Below, one piece after another: positions 6,803 through 13,100 of a stretch of 13,100 nt of DNA. The stretch spans positions 1 through 13,100 of the forward strand of contig CAMPJN010000073.1 of the NCBI GenBank assembly GCA_946886875.1. The letters run 5' to 3'. A program made the translations under genes and the position numbers. The notes under the pieces were generated by a model, which saw nothing but the letters and a program-made list of their open reading frames with translations, was not told the DNA's origin and did no database searches. This DNA comes from an uncultured Pseudomonas sp. GTDB lineage: Bacteria > Pseudomonadota > Gammaproteobacteria > Pseudomonadales > Pseudomonadaceae. Within the stretch, counting starts at the first letter, position 1, and each line of letters opens with the position of its first letter.

Positions 6803-6829
6803 AGCATAGACCCTGGACCAAGCGGGCAA
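6803..6829 (-). promoter_or_regulatory. Possible promoter of the metallopeptidase gene
   Basis: On the minus strand TTGCCC (6824-6829) precedes TATGCT (6803-6808) by a short 15-nt spacer, about 30 nt upstream of ATG 6774. The spacer is suboptimal, so this is a weak call. The rest of the 143-nt spacer between this gene and ycgN shows no other structure. Confidence 0.25.
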
Positions 6830-6917
6830 TTCAATATCAGCGGTGTGCTGCGAAACCATCCCAAGATACTGCGCGGCCTCAATCGAGCTAAACGTGCAGC
6901 ACGAGCAGTGGCAGCAA

Positions 6918-7367
6918 TCAGCCGGAGCGGAAGATCAAATAATCTTCCCAGTCGTCCTCTGCCACGCTCTCCTCGCTGAGCATGCGACCGGACTGGGAGA
7001 TCCGCTCGATATGCACCGCCTCGGGATCGCCGCAGACCAGGTGGTGCCAGAGCGGCAGGTCTTTGCCCTCGCTGACCAGACGATAACCGCAAGTCGGCGG
7101 CAGCCACTGGAACTGATCGGCCTGGGCCGGGGTGAGCTGGATGCAGTCCGGGACGAACTGGGTGCGGTTGGCGTAGTCGGTGCAGCGGCAGCTTTTCAGA
7201 TCGAGCAACTTGCAGGCGATACGGGTGTAGTAAACGCTGCCGTCATCCTCATCTTCGAGTTTTTGCAGGCAGCACAGGCCGCAACCGTCGCACAGCGACT
7301 CCCATTCCGCCTGATCAAGCTGGGCGAGGGTTTTGCGTTTCCAGAAAGGTTCGACTTTGGCGGCCAT
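6918..7367 (-). CDS. ycgN: YcgN-family (UPF0260) cysteine-cluster protein
   Basis: 149 residues, the usual length for the UPF0260/YcgN family. The family hallmark CDGCGLCC (Cys 26, 29, 32, 33) is followed by more conserved cysteines at 52, 60, 62, 75, 93 and 112 ([33 protein letters not shown]), a set suited to binding a metal or an iron-sulfur cluster. The biochemical role is not known; metal binding is inferred from the cysteines. ATG 7367 starts the conserved sequence (MAAKVEPFW); no clear Shine-Dalgarno is visible upstream. A longer in-frame reading to 7529 would run into the end of the dehydrogenase gene and cross the promoter, so it is rejected. The gene has its own promoter-like sequence and sits 107 nt after the dehydrogenase. 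In many gammaproteobacteria ycgN is found near ycgL, as here. Confidence 0.92.
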   Translation of the reverse strand: MAAKVEPFWKRKTLAQLDQAEWESLCDGCGLCCLQKLEDEDDGSVYYTRIACKLLDLKSCRCTDYANRTQFVPDCIQLTPAQADQFQWLPPTCGYRLVSEGKDLPLWHHLVCGDPEAVHIERISQSGRMLSEESVAEDDWEDYLIFRSG

Positions 7368-7401
7368 GGCGAGGGATACGGTGGTTGGCGAAAAGGCCGG
7401 C

Positions 7402-7430
7402 AGTCTAGCCTGCGCGCCAAGCGCGGCCAA
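7402..7430 (-). promoter_or_regulatory. Putative sigma-70 promoter of ycgN
   Basis: On the minus strand TTGGCC (7425-7430) and TAGACT (7402-7407) are exactly 17 nt apart. Transcription would begin near 7395, leaving a leader of about 28 nt. The -10 context GGCTAGACTGCCG is identical to that upstream of yajD. Confidence 0.5.
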
Positions 7431-7474
7431 GGAGGACGAGCCGAATGGCGCGACGCGGCTTGCGCCTATGCGCG

Positions 7475-8413
7475 TCAATAACCTCGCGCGAAATCCACGG
7501 CACCCTGAAGCGCCAAGCCGCGGCGCCAACAGGCCAGATTGTCGATAAACAGTTGCACCAACAAGCGCGGCTCGGTCGGCGCCGAGCTGTGCCCGGTCAG
7601 TAGCAGATGGGGAGTGCTCCAGAACGGATGGTCGGCTGGCAGGGGCTCTTGACGGCAGACATCGATCACCGCGCCAGCCAGTTGCCGTTGCTCCAGGGCC
7701 TGCACCAGATCAGCATCGACCACCGCCACGCCGCGCCCGGCATTGATAAACAGCGCACTGGGCTTGAGCACGGCGAACAAGGCGGCGTCGTACAGGTCAC
7801 GGGTGGCCGGAGTATCCGGCAGCAGGTTGATCAGGTAATCGGCGTCGGCGGCCAACCGCGGCAAATCCGCCAGCCCGCTCACTTCGTTGAACGGTGGCAA
7901 CACCCGCGGCGTGCTGGCCACGCCGAACAACTCGACGCCAAAGGGCGCAAGAAACTGCGCCACACTCAGGCCGATATCGCCGGTGCCGACGATCAGCACC
8001 AGCCGTCCGCGCAGGCTGCTCGGCGCGCGGTTTTGCCAATCGCGCGCCACCTGGTCGGCGAGCGCGGCGAACAGCTGACGTTCGTGGGCCAGCAGATGGC
8101 AGAGCACATACTCGGCCATCACCTGGCCAAAGATGCCGACCGCACGGGTCAAGACATAGTCTTTGGGCAGGTCCGCGGCGAGCAAGGGGGTGATCCCGGC
8201 CCAGGTCGATTGCAGCCATTGCGGCTTATGCCCGGCGCGCAGCAAAGGCGCGAGCAGATCCGGCTGGCCCAACCACAGCGGACAGCTGCCGGCATGCCGG
8301 GCCAATTCGGCGGCATTGTCGCTAGCCAGTATCTCCAGTTCCCGCTCCGGCGCCGCCTCACGCAGCAGGTCGGCATAGGTGCGGTAAGCGGCTTCGGCGA
8401 TCAACAGGCGCAT
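7475..8413 (-). CDS. D-2-hydroxyacid dehydrogenase (GhrA-like)
   Basis: 312 residues of the NAD(P)-dependent D-isomer-specific 2-hydroxyacid dehydrogenase family, the length of glyoxylate/hydroxypyruvate reductase A. The nucleotide-binding motif is VGTGDIG (142-148). The catalytic residues are all visible: Arg 227 in INAGRG, Glu 256 in RQEPLP and His 275 in TGHSSAPT. It should reduce a 2-keto acid such as glyoxylate or hydroxypyruvate to the D-hydroxyacid in the cytoplasm; the exact substrate cannot be read from sequence. The commonly aromatic position before the catalytic Glu segment (usually DVF) is Cys here ([10 protein letters not shown]), a minor departure. ATG 8413 has AGGAG about 6 nt upstream. 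It follows ycgL after 18 nt, so the two are almost certainly on one transcript starting at or above rnd. Confidence 0.92.
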   Translation of the reverse strand: MRLLIAEAAYRTYADLLREAAPERELEILASDNAAELARHAGSCPLWLGQPDLLAPLLRAGHKPQWLQSTWAGITPLLAADLPKDYVLTRAVGIFGQVMAEYVLCHLLAHERQLFAALADQVARDWQNRAPSSLRGRLVLIVGTGDIGLSVAQFLAPFGVELFGVASTPRVLPPFNEVSGLADLPRLAADADYLINLLPDTPATRDLYDAALFAVLKPSALFINAGRGVAVVDADLVQALEQRQLAGAVIDVCRQEPLPADHPFWSTPHLLLTGHSSAPTEPRLLVQLFIDNLACWRRGLALQGAVDFARGY

Positions 8414-8431
8414 GGGTTCTCCTACAGGCGT

Positions 8432-8725
8432 TTATACCGGGTCGTTGCGCCGCAGCAGCTCTTCCGGCAGATGCTCGATATAGTCGTCTTCCGGCGGAGG
8501 CATCTGCAGGTGGTAGCCCTGGGTTTCGAGGTTTTCCAGAACCTTGTGAATATCCTCGCGGGCCAATGTACGCTCGGGCGTAAGCACCATGCTGAAGGCG
8601 AGCGTCGGCGGGCCGAAGGCAGCCAGCAGGCTTTCCGGCACCCGGCTCAGTTCCTCGCTTTTCAGCACGTAGAGGTACATTTCGTTCTTGCGCGGGCTTC
8701 TGTAGATCGAGCAAATGCGTTTCAC
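8432..8725 (-). CDS. ycgL: YcgL-domain protein
   Basis: 97 residues. The start is GTG 8725 ([20 protein letters not shown]), with a strong AAGGAG 7 nt upstream, inside the last codons of rnd. The N-terminal [19 protein letters not shown] pattern and the [17 protein letters not shown] end are those of the YcgL family, a small cytoplasmic alpha/beta fold without a known biochemical activity. Its GTGA start overlaps the TGA stop of rnd by 4 nt, which indicates translational coupling; this rnd-ycgL pairing is common in gammaproteobacteria and may reflect a link to RNA metabolism, though that is inference. A longer in-frame reading up to 8983 overlaps rnd and lacks family similarity, so it is not used. 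Confidence 0.92.
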   Translation of the reverse strand: MKRICSIYRSPRKNEMYLYVLKSEELSRVPESLLAAFGPPTLAFSMVLTPERTLAREDIHKVLENLETQGYHLQMPPPEDDYIEHLPEELLRRNDPV

Positions 8726-9855
8726 GTGGGTTCTCCTTCGGCGGCCAGGCAATCGAGCAGTGCCTGGCCCATCAACTCGCGACGCCAGCCACGCAGGGTT
8801 TCCGGCAATTGGTAAGGGCCGTTGGGATAGCCGGTTTTCAGCAGCGCTTCGAGGGTTTTCTTGCGCAGCATCAGCTCCGGCGCAATGTCCAGCCGTTCGC
8901 CTTCGCGCTGGCCGATCGCCCGCAGTTTCTTCAACAGCGTCGCCGCCTCGATCGGCAGCGGCTCGGGCAGTGCTTGCGGCCACTCATCCTGCGGCGTTGT
9001 CGCAGCTTGTTTGATCAGGCGCAGCAGGGTCTCACCATCCTGGCGCACGGTTTTCGGGTGCATATCCTCGATCCGCGCCAGCGTCACCAGATTGTCCGGC
9101 TGGGTACGGGCCAGCGGCCACAGCGAGTGCTCGCGAATGATCCGGTTACGCGGCTGGTTGCGCGCGCGGGCTTCACGTTCGCGCCAGGCACAGAGTTCGC
9201 GCAGCACCGCCAATTGCTGGGGGGAGAGTTTCCAGGCCAGCTTGGCCTCGCGGTAGGCCAGTTCGGGAGCGATTTCGCGGCCCAGATTGGCCACAAGTTC
9301 GGCGCCATCTTCCAGTACCCAGGCGTATTTTTCGGCAGACAGTTGCTGTTGCAGCCGACCATAGACTTCAGCCAGGTGCAGCACATCTTCCGCGGCATAG
9401 CTGACCTGGGTCTCGGACAGCGGGCGTTGCAGCCAATCGGAGCGGGTTTCGCCCTTGGGCAGTTCGATGTCCAGCACCGCCTGCACCAGGCGTGAGTAGC
9501 CCATGGAGAAACCGAGGTTGAGATAACCGGCGGCCAGTTGGGTGTCGAACAGAGGGGTCGGCAGGCTGCCGGTCAGACGCAGAAAGACTTCCAGATCCTC
9601 GCTGCAGGCGTGCAGCACCTTGACCACGGCGGGGTCTTGCAGCAACTCCGCGAACGGTGTCCAGTCGTCGATCAGCAATGGATCGATCAAATAGGCCCGC
9701 TCGCCCTCGCAAACCTGCAACAAGCCAGCAATCGGGTAGAAGGTATCGACCCGCATAAATTCGGTGTCGACCGCCACAAAGGGCAGGCTGCGCCAGTTGG
9801 CGCAGTGCTGCGCCAGGCTGGCGTTGTCGGCAATCCAGTGAATATCAATAGCCAC
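8722..9855 (-). CDS. rnd: Ribonuclease D
   Basis: 377 residues from GTG 9855, which has AGGGAG 6-7 nt upstream; a longer frame to 10011 would enter the DapA-like gene. RNase D is a 3'-to-5' exoribonuclease that trims tRNA precursors and other small RNAs. The DEDDy catalytic residues are visible: Asp 30 and Glu 32 in VDTEF, Asp 87 in [10 protein letters not shown], and Tyr 153 with Asp 157 in YAAEDVLHL. Residues about 211-290 form the first HRDC domain, including [11 protein letters not shown], and a second C-terminal helical region follows. Length fits the family. It overlaps ycgL by 4 nt. The DapA-like gene ends 64 nt upstream on the same strand, so rnd may be read from that transcript as well as from its own promoter. 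Confidence 0.95.
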   Translation of the reverse strand: MAIDIHWIADNASLAQHCANWRSLPFVAVDTEFMRVDTFYPIAGLLQVCEGERAYLIDPLLIDDWTPFAELLQDPAVVKVLHACSEDLEVFLRLTGSLPTPLFDTQLAAGYLNLGFSMGYSRLVQAVLDIELPKGETRSDWLQRPLSETQVSYAAEDVLHLAEVYGRLQQQLSAEKYAWVLEDGAELVANLGREIAPELAYREAKLAWKLSPQQLAVLRELCAWREREARARNQPRNRIIREHSLWPLARTQPDNLVTLARIEDMHPKTVRQDGETLLRLIKQAATTPQDEWPQALPEPLPIEAATLLKKLRAIGQREGERLDIAPELMLRKKTLEALLKTGYPNGPYQLPETLRGWRRELMGQALLDCLAAEGEPT

Positions 9856-9882
9856 GCGGCTCTCCCTTGAAGAATGCCGCGC

Positions 9883-9888
9883 AGTATA
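9883..9888 (-). promoter_or_regulatory. Possible -10 element upstream of rnd
   Basis: On the minus strand TATACT (9883-9888) lies about 28 nt before GTG 9855, in an otherwise GC-rich 64-nt gap. No matching -35 is found at 16-18 nt; a TTGACA at 9919-9924 is too far away (about 30 nt). Confidence 0.3.
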
Positions 9889-9919
9889 TATCGCGAGCGG
9901 CCTCGCCACCCGCCTGCTG

Positions 9920-10798
9920 TCAATTGCAGGCCGAGTGATCGACGGCCAGCGCCTCGCGCAAGCGCACGACCAACTCGGCGGAACTGCGCTGCATAGGCGC
10001 ACGCAACTCATCGCCGATCAACCCTTGCAGCGCCAATAAACTCTTCACCGGCGCCGGGTTGGCTTCGGCGAACGACAGCTGGATCAATGGCAGCAGGCGC
10101 TGGAAGATCGCCCGCGCGCCCGCTATGTCGCCGGCCGCGATGCATTCGACCAAGCGCACGAACTGCCGCGGCTGACTATGCGCCGAGGCCGCTATCGCCC
10201 CACTGCCGCCCAGGCACAGGGTACTGAACAGTTGCGCATCCTCGCCGGCGAGTACATCGAGCACGCCGTCGGCGATCAACGCCTGGGTGGTTTCGGGATT
10301 ACCGCCGCAGTCCTTGATCGCCACCACTCGCGGAAGCCGGGCGATCTCGCGCAGGGTCGCCAGTTCGATGCGCGAGCCGGTGCGGTAAGGAATGTCGTAA
10401 AGGATCAGCGGTACTTCGGCGGCATCGGCAATCGCCGTGAACCAGGCCAGCAAGCCCGCCTGGGATGGCCGAATATAGTAAGGCGCCGGCACCAGCAAAC
10501 CGGCGATGGGCCTTCGTTGCACCTCACGCTGCATGGCCAGCACCTCGACCAAATTGCAGCCGGCCAGGCCCATCACCAGTTGGCGGCCGGGCGCCACCTC
10601 GAGCAGTGCATCGAGCAGCGCGAGTTGTTCGGCCTTGCTCAGCGCCGCCGCCTCGCCCGTCGAACCACACACCACCAGCCCGGCCACACCGGCATCGAGC
10701 AGGTGGGCGGCGAGGCGGCGTAGCGCGACGAAGTCGATGGTGCCGGCAGCATCGAACGGCGTTACCAGCGGAACCCAGATTCCAGAAAACACAGGCAT
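9920..10798 (-). CDS. DapA-family aldolase (4-hydroxy-tetrahydrodipicolinate synthase-like)
   Basis: 292 residues, the length of E. coli DapA. ATG 10798 has AAGGAG 7 nt upstream, so the longer frame to 10900 is not used. The protein is a class I (Schiff-base) aldolase TIM barrel: Lys 162 in VVAIKDCGG is the Schiff-base lysine, Tyr 134 in LILYDIPYRTG the catalytic tyrosine, Arg 139 the carboxylate-binding arginine, and PYYIRPSQAG holds the Tyr at the dimer interface. The phosphate-like binding GTTGE loop of DapA is GSTGE (45-49), so the first catalytic-triad Thr is Ser. Lysine-pathway activity (pyruvate plus aspartate semialdehyde) is plausible, but DapA paralogues with other aldehydes are common in pseudomonads and the usual dapA neighbours (bamC, purC) are absent, so no symbol is given. 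Confidence 0.88.
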   Translation of the reverse strand: MPVFSGIWVPLVTPFDAAGTIDFVALRRLAAHLLDAGVAGLVVCGSTGEAAALSKAEQLALLDALLEVAPGRQLVMGLAGCNLVEVLAMQREVQRRPIAGLLVPAPYYIRPSQAGLLAWFTAIADAAEVPLILYDIPYRTGSRIELATLREIARLPRVVAIKDCGGNPETTQALIADGVLDVLAGEDAQLFSTLCLGGSGAIAASAHSQPRQFVRLVECIAAGDIAGARAIFQRLLPLIQLSFAEANPAPVKSLLALQGLIGDELRAPMQRSSAELVVRLREALAVDHSACN

Positions 10799-11208
10799 AG
10801 CGAATCTCCTTGAGGTGACCGTAAAAGTCGCCGTCAAAAAGGCTGCTGGGAACTGTGCTGCTGGAAAGGTTCGACCTTCACGCCCGCTGTATCCCGTCAA
10901 CCCATCTGACGGGATAGCGCGCCCCGGTCAAATGAGCGACTGTTTCTTCGATTTACCCACGACAACGGCAAACGCTCGCGCCCGGACGCTAAGGTCCAGG
11001 GCGTAAACAGCGGCGTTGGCGATGGCAGGCATTGAAAGCTCGGTGCAAGCGATTGGTGGCTGGATACTGCGAAACTGCATGCGTGCCTGTCAACTGCGGC
11101 AGCGGAAAATCCTGCAATCCTGGCGCTGGCTGCCGACGCCTGCTAAAAAGCCCGCTCGAATAAAAATGGCTTCGGACCGGGGCCCGCACTTTCAGGGAAT
11201 CAAAGGAC
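10799..11208. other. 410-bp divergent intergenic region
   Basis: This stretch separates the minus-strand DapA-like gene from the plus-strand propeller gene. Open frames crossing it (for example 10989-11210 minus and 11016-11447 plus) have no recognisable protein character. The clear signal is the hairpin at 10885-10921. A small AAGGT-TCG-ACCTT palindrome lies at 10866-10878. No convincing promoter pair, tRNA or known riboswitch was recognised. For the propeller gene, AGGGA about 10 nt and AAAGGA directly before ATG 11209 are the ribosome-site candidates. Confidence 0.5.
10885..10921. promoter_or_regulatory. Strong hairpin in the leader of the DapA-like gene
   Basis: TATCCCGTCA (10890-10899) and TGACGGGATA (10907-10916) are perfect 10-bp arms around a 7-nt loop. 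After a 2x2 mismatch, CGC (10885-10887) and GCG (10919-10921) add 3 bp. No T-run follows on either strand, so a simple terminator is unlikely. It lies about 90 nt before the DapA-like start, and could be an operator palindrome or an RNA leader structure. Confidence 0.55.
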
Positions 11209-12270
11209 ATGAAGAAACTACTCGGCTTACTGCTGGTGCTGGTCGCCGCGCTGGCAATCTACCTTGTCATCACCCCCAGCCCAATCGACCCGCTAGCCTG
11301 GGACGCACCGGCGGGCCCGGCGCTGACCGGTGCCCTGCAAGCCAACGAGCGCCTGAAAGACGCCGAATTACTCGCCCAAGGCCAGTTGCATGGCCCGGAA
11401 GACACCGCGGTGGATGCTCAAGGTCGCGTATATGCCGGGCTGCATGACGGGCGCGTTGTTCGCATCGAGACCGATGGCAGCGTCAAGACCTTCGCCGACA
11501 CCCAGGGCCGGCCCTTGGGCATGGATTTTGACGCCAATGGCAACCTGATCCTCGCCGACGCCTACAAAGGCCTGCTGCGTATCGACGCGCAAGGGCAGAT
11601 CGAAGTCCTCACCACCGAAGCCGAAGGCGTGCCGTTCAAGTTCACCGATGATCTGGATATCGCCCGCGACGGCACCATCTACTTCACTGACGCTTCTTCA
11701 CGCTTCGAGCAACCGGACTATCTGCTCGACCTGCTCGAAGCCCGCCCCCATGGCCGCCTGCTCAGCTACAACCCGGCGACCAAGGAAACCAAAGTGCTGC
11801 TCAAGGACCTGTACTTCGCCAATGGCGTGGCGTTGTCGGCGGCCGAGGACTTCGTGCTGGTCAACGAAACCTACCGCTACCGCATCACCCGCTATTGGCT
11901 GAGCGGCGAGAAAGCCGGCACTCACGACATTTTTATCGACAACCTCCCCGGCCTGCCGGACAACCTGCAAGGCGATCGCAACGGCACCTTCTGGGTCGCT
12001 TTGCCGACCCCGCGCAAGGCCGACATCGACAAACTGCACCGCACGCCCTGGCTGAAAGCGCAAATGGCCAAACTGCCGCGGGCGTTCTGGCCCAAGGCGG
12101 AGCGCTACGGCTTCGCCATCGCCATCAACGAACAAGGCCAGATCACCCAGAGCCTGCACGACAGCAGCGGCGAACACTTGCGCATGGTCACCTCGGTCAA
12201 GCCGGTGGGCGATTACCTGTATTTCGGCAGCCTGGATAACGACCGTATTGGCAAGTTGAAGATTCGCTAA
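11209..12270 (+). CDS. SMP-30/gluconolactonase/strictosidine-synthase-like beta-propeller protein
   Basis: 353 residues. Residues 1-21 (MKKLLGLLLVLVAALAIYLVI) are a signal anchor or uncleaved signal, placing the domain outside the inner membrane. The rest is a six-bladed propeller of the SMP-30/strictosidine synthase superfamily: repeated blade segments (GPEDTAVDAQGRVYAGLHDG, GRPLGMDFDANGNLILADA, FTDDLDIARDGTIYFTDASS, FANGVALSAAEDFVLVNE, LPDNLQGDRNGTFWVAL) carry the likely metal-site residues Glu 64, Asp 148, Asn 205 and Asp 251. Relatives include gluconolactonases, paraoxonase-like lactonases and APMAP-type proteins; YRYRITRYWLSGEKAG and LPGLPDNL are typical of the strictosidine-synthase-like branch, which is usually a hydrolase in bacteria. 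The substrate cannot be assigned. It is a single gene with a divergent, unrelated neighbour and a repeat-filled spacer after it. Confidence 0.87.
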   Translation: MKKLLGLLLVLVAALAIYLVITPSPIDPLAWDAPAGPALTGALQANERLKDAELLAQGQLHGPEDTAVDAQGRVYAGLHDGRVVRIETDGSVKTFADTQGRPLGMDFDANGNLILADAYKGLLRIDAQGQIEVLTTEAEGVPFKFTDDLDIARDGTIYFTDASSRFEQPDYLLDLLEARPHGRLLSYNPATKETKVLLKDLYFANGVALSAAEDFVLVNETYRYRITRYWLSGEKAGTHDIFIDNLPGLPDNLQGDRNGTFWVALPTPRKADIDKLHRTPWLKAQMAKLPRAFWPKAERYGFAIAINEQGQITQSLHDSSGEHLRMVTSVKPVGDYLYFGSLDNDRIGKLKIR

Positions 12271-12310
12271 CAGCGGTCGAGTCTCGATGCATTGAGGCTT
12301 TGGTGGCTAA

Positions 12311-12379
12311 GTAGGGTGGATGACGCTTCACCCATCCACCAACTGCAATGGTGGATGAAGAAAGCGCCATCCACCCTAC
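12311..12379. repeat. 69-bp double palindrome (GTAGGGTGGATG element)
   Basis: The outer arms GTAGGGTGGATGACGCTT (12311-12328) and 12362-12379 are inverted with 17 of 18 matches. Nested inside are perfect 9-bp arms CATCCACCA (12333-12341) and TGGTGGATG (12349-12357) around a 7-nt loop. The inner arms repeat the GGTGGATG core of the outer ones. There is no coding capacity and no transposase nearby, so it looks like a small non-autonomous palindromic repeat. Similar GTAGGGTGGATG repeats are, from memory, scattered in several Pseudomonas genomes; that copy number was not checked. Confidence 0.7.
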
Positions 12380-12401
12380 GAGGTCGCAGCCCGGATATTG
12401 A

Positions 12402-12508
12402 TAGCTCCCACGCTCCAGCGTGGGAGCTAGCCTGTGACGCTCTGCGTCACGAACGTGCAGTCGACGCTGGAGCGTCTAGGGCTGCATTCCCACGCTGGAG
12501 CGTGGGAA
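12402..12508. repeat. Inverted REP doublet (REPIN-like)
   Basis: Four consecutive palindromes: TAGCTCCCACGCT-CC with its perfect complement (12402-12429, 13-bp arms); GTGACGC-TCT-GCGTCAC (12434-12450); GACGCT-GG-AGCGTC (12463-12476); and TTCCCACGCT-GG-AGCGTGGGAA (12487-12508, 10-bp arms). The centre is CC in the left large hairpin and GG in the right one, so the two REP units (large plus small hairpin) face each other, with a 12-nt spacer at 12451-12462. This is the arrangement of a REPIN. REP elements in pseudomonads are mobilised by RAYT (TnpA-REP) proteins; none is in the window. Confidence 0.8.
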
Positions 12509-12524
12509 CGATCATCTCACTGCC

Positions 12525-13100
12525 CTATTGCTCGCCAAGCAGATCCGCCGCGCGCAGATGCTCGGCGCCCCATAACCGGGCGATCTGCGCGGCGCGGCCC
12601 AGGGCCACTGGCTGGTTTTCGAAATCCACCACCACGCAGAAGTCGACATGCCGCGGGCGCTCGGGCAGTTGGCTGAAGCGGCCGTCGCTGAGCAGCCACA
12701 GGCCGATTTTTTTGCCCGGTGCGGATTTGCGCACCTTGGCCAGGGTTTGCTCGGCCAGCTGCACCGCGCCGAGCGCCGGCGAACCGCCGCCACCGCCTAT
12801 CGCAGCTATCCAGGCGTCGTTATAGGGCACGGCCTTTTGCGGGCGTTGCAGTAGCCGCGCCTGGCCGCCGGCGAAACCTATCACCGCCAGTTCGCCGCGT
12901 TGCTGATAAATCTGCTCGGTCCAGCGCAGCAGCAGGCCCTTGGCCAGGGCCAGGTTGCTGCGCTTAAGCATGGAGCCGGAACAATCCAGTAGCAGACAAT
13001 GCAGAAAGCCGTGTTCCGCAGCCTGAGGCTGGAACTGCAGATGTTCAGCCAACAACGGCGCAGCCCGCTTGTTCAACAAAGTGCGCGGCCAATGGATACG
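12525..13100 (-). CDS. VWA-domain protein, ChlD/magnesium-chelatase-like, C-terminal part
   Basis: The frame runs from the right edge to TAG at 12525-12527, giving 191 C-terminal residues; the start is outside the window. It opens with RIHWPRTLLNKRAAPLLAEHL, the linker seen before the VWA domain of ChlD/BchD-like proteins. The VWA domain follows with the metal-ion-dependent adhesion site DCSGS in LLLDCSGSM, the second site in GGGGGSPALGAVQLAE, and LLSDGR as the third. In pseudomonads such proteins are usually paired with a MoxR/ChlI-type AAA ATPase gene just upstream in transcription order and with cobaltochelatase cobN-type genes; that neighbour would lie beyond 13100 and is not visible. The role is probably as the partner subunit of an AAA+ chelatase or chelatase-like complex. 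The 3' end faces the propeller gene, with the repeat-filled spacer between. Confidence 0.85.
   Translation of the reverse strand, partial: RIHWPRTLLNKRAAPLLAEHLQFQPQAAEHGFLHCLLLDCSGSMLKRSNLALAKGLLLRWTEQIYQQRGELAVIGFAGGQARLLQRPQKAVPYNDAWIAAIGGGGGSPALGAVQLAEQTLAKVRKSAPGKKIGLWLLSDGRFSQLPERPRHVDFCVVVDFENQPVALGRAAQIARLWGAEHLRAADLLGEQ

Noticed and set aside
6775..7107. N-terminal extension of the metallopeptidase frame
   Set aside because: The extra residues are Arg/Ala/Gly-rich, overlap ycgN in another frame, and would bury the signal peptide that starts at 6774.
7607..8815. A 402-residue open frame on the plus strand
   Set aside because: It lies antisense to the dehydrogenase and ycgL genes, is rich in Gln, Arg and His as expected from an opposite-strand frame in GC-rich DNA, and shows no domain.
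9919..9924. A perfect TTGACA -35 hexamer on the minus strand upstream of rnd
   Set aside because: The only good -10 (TATACT, 9883-9888) is about 30 nt away, far outside the usual 16-18 nt spacing.
11016..11447. Open frame on plus in the intergenic region running into the propeller gene
   Set aside because: It has no recognisable protein character, and most of it overlaps the well-supported gene starting at 11209 in another frame.
12402..12508. CRISPR array
   Set aside because: The repeats are palindromes of unequal length in inverted order with irregular gaps, not direct repeats with even spacers.

Overview
The window looks like a chromosomal segment of a Pseudomonas or close gammaproteobacterial relative. 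Most of it is GC-rich. The minus-strand order DapA-like, rnd, ycgL, D-2-hydroxyacid dehydrogenase, ycgN joins families typical of pseudomonads. The intergenic palindromes built on CCCACGCTCCAGCGTGGG are of the Pseudomonas REP kind. The species call is inference from gene content and repeat style; no database was searched.

Left part (1-5553, mostly plus strand): the 3' end of an oligopeptidase B-type S9 serine peptidase is followed 4 nt later by a membrane-anchored TIGR01777-type epimerase/oxidoreductase. Next come a stand-alone cyclic-nucleotide-binding-domain protein, a small proline-rich exported protein on the minus strand and a YajD-type HNH nuclease. A two-gene exported module of visibly lower GC follows: an unrecognised secreted protein plus a lipoprotein with a secretin-N-like segment and HEAT-like repeats. 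A TrmH/SpoU-type RNA methyltransferase closes this part and runs tail to tail into the next gene.

Middle part (5560-10798, all minus strand): read in transcription order from the right, it holds a DapA-family aldolase, RNase D, YcgL, a D-2-hydroxyacid dehydrogenase, the cysteine-cluster protein YcgN and an exported gluzincin-type zinc metallopeptidase. rnd and ycgL overlap by 4 nt (GTGA), and ycgL and the dehydrogenase are 18 nt apart, so these three look translationally linked. ycgN has its own good sigma-70-like promoter.

Right part (10799-13100): a 410-bp divergent intergenic region carries a strong perfect-armed hairpin. It is followed by a signal-anchored SMP-30/strictosidine-synthase-like beta-propeller protein. 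A 254-bp convergent spacer then holds two different palindromic elements: a 69-bp double palindrome and a 107-bp inverted REP doublet (REPIN-like). The window ends inside a minus-strand VWA-domain protein of the magnesium-chelatase ChlD-like type.

Most of the window is ordinary core-genome content. I did not find a defence system, CRISPR array, prophage, transposase or RNA gene. The least explained items are the low-GC exported pair at 3548-4966, the structured leader upstream of the DapA paralogue, and the two palindromic elements near 12.3-12.5 kb.
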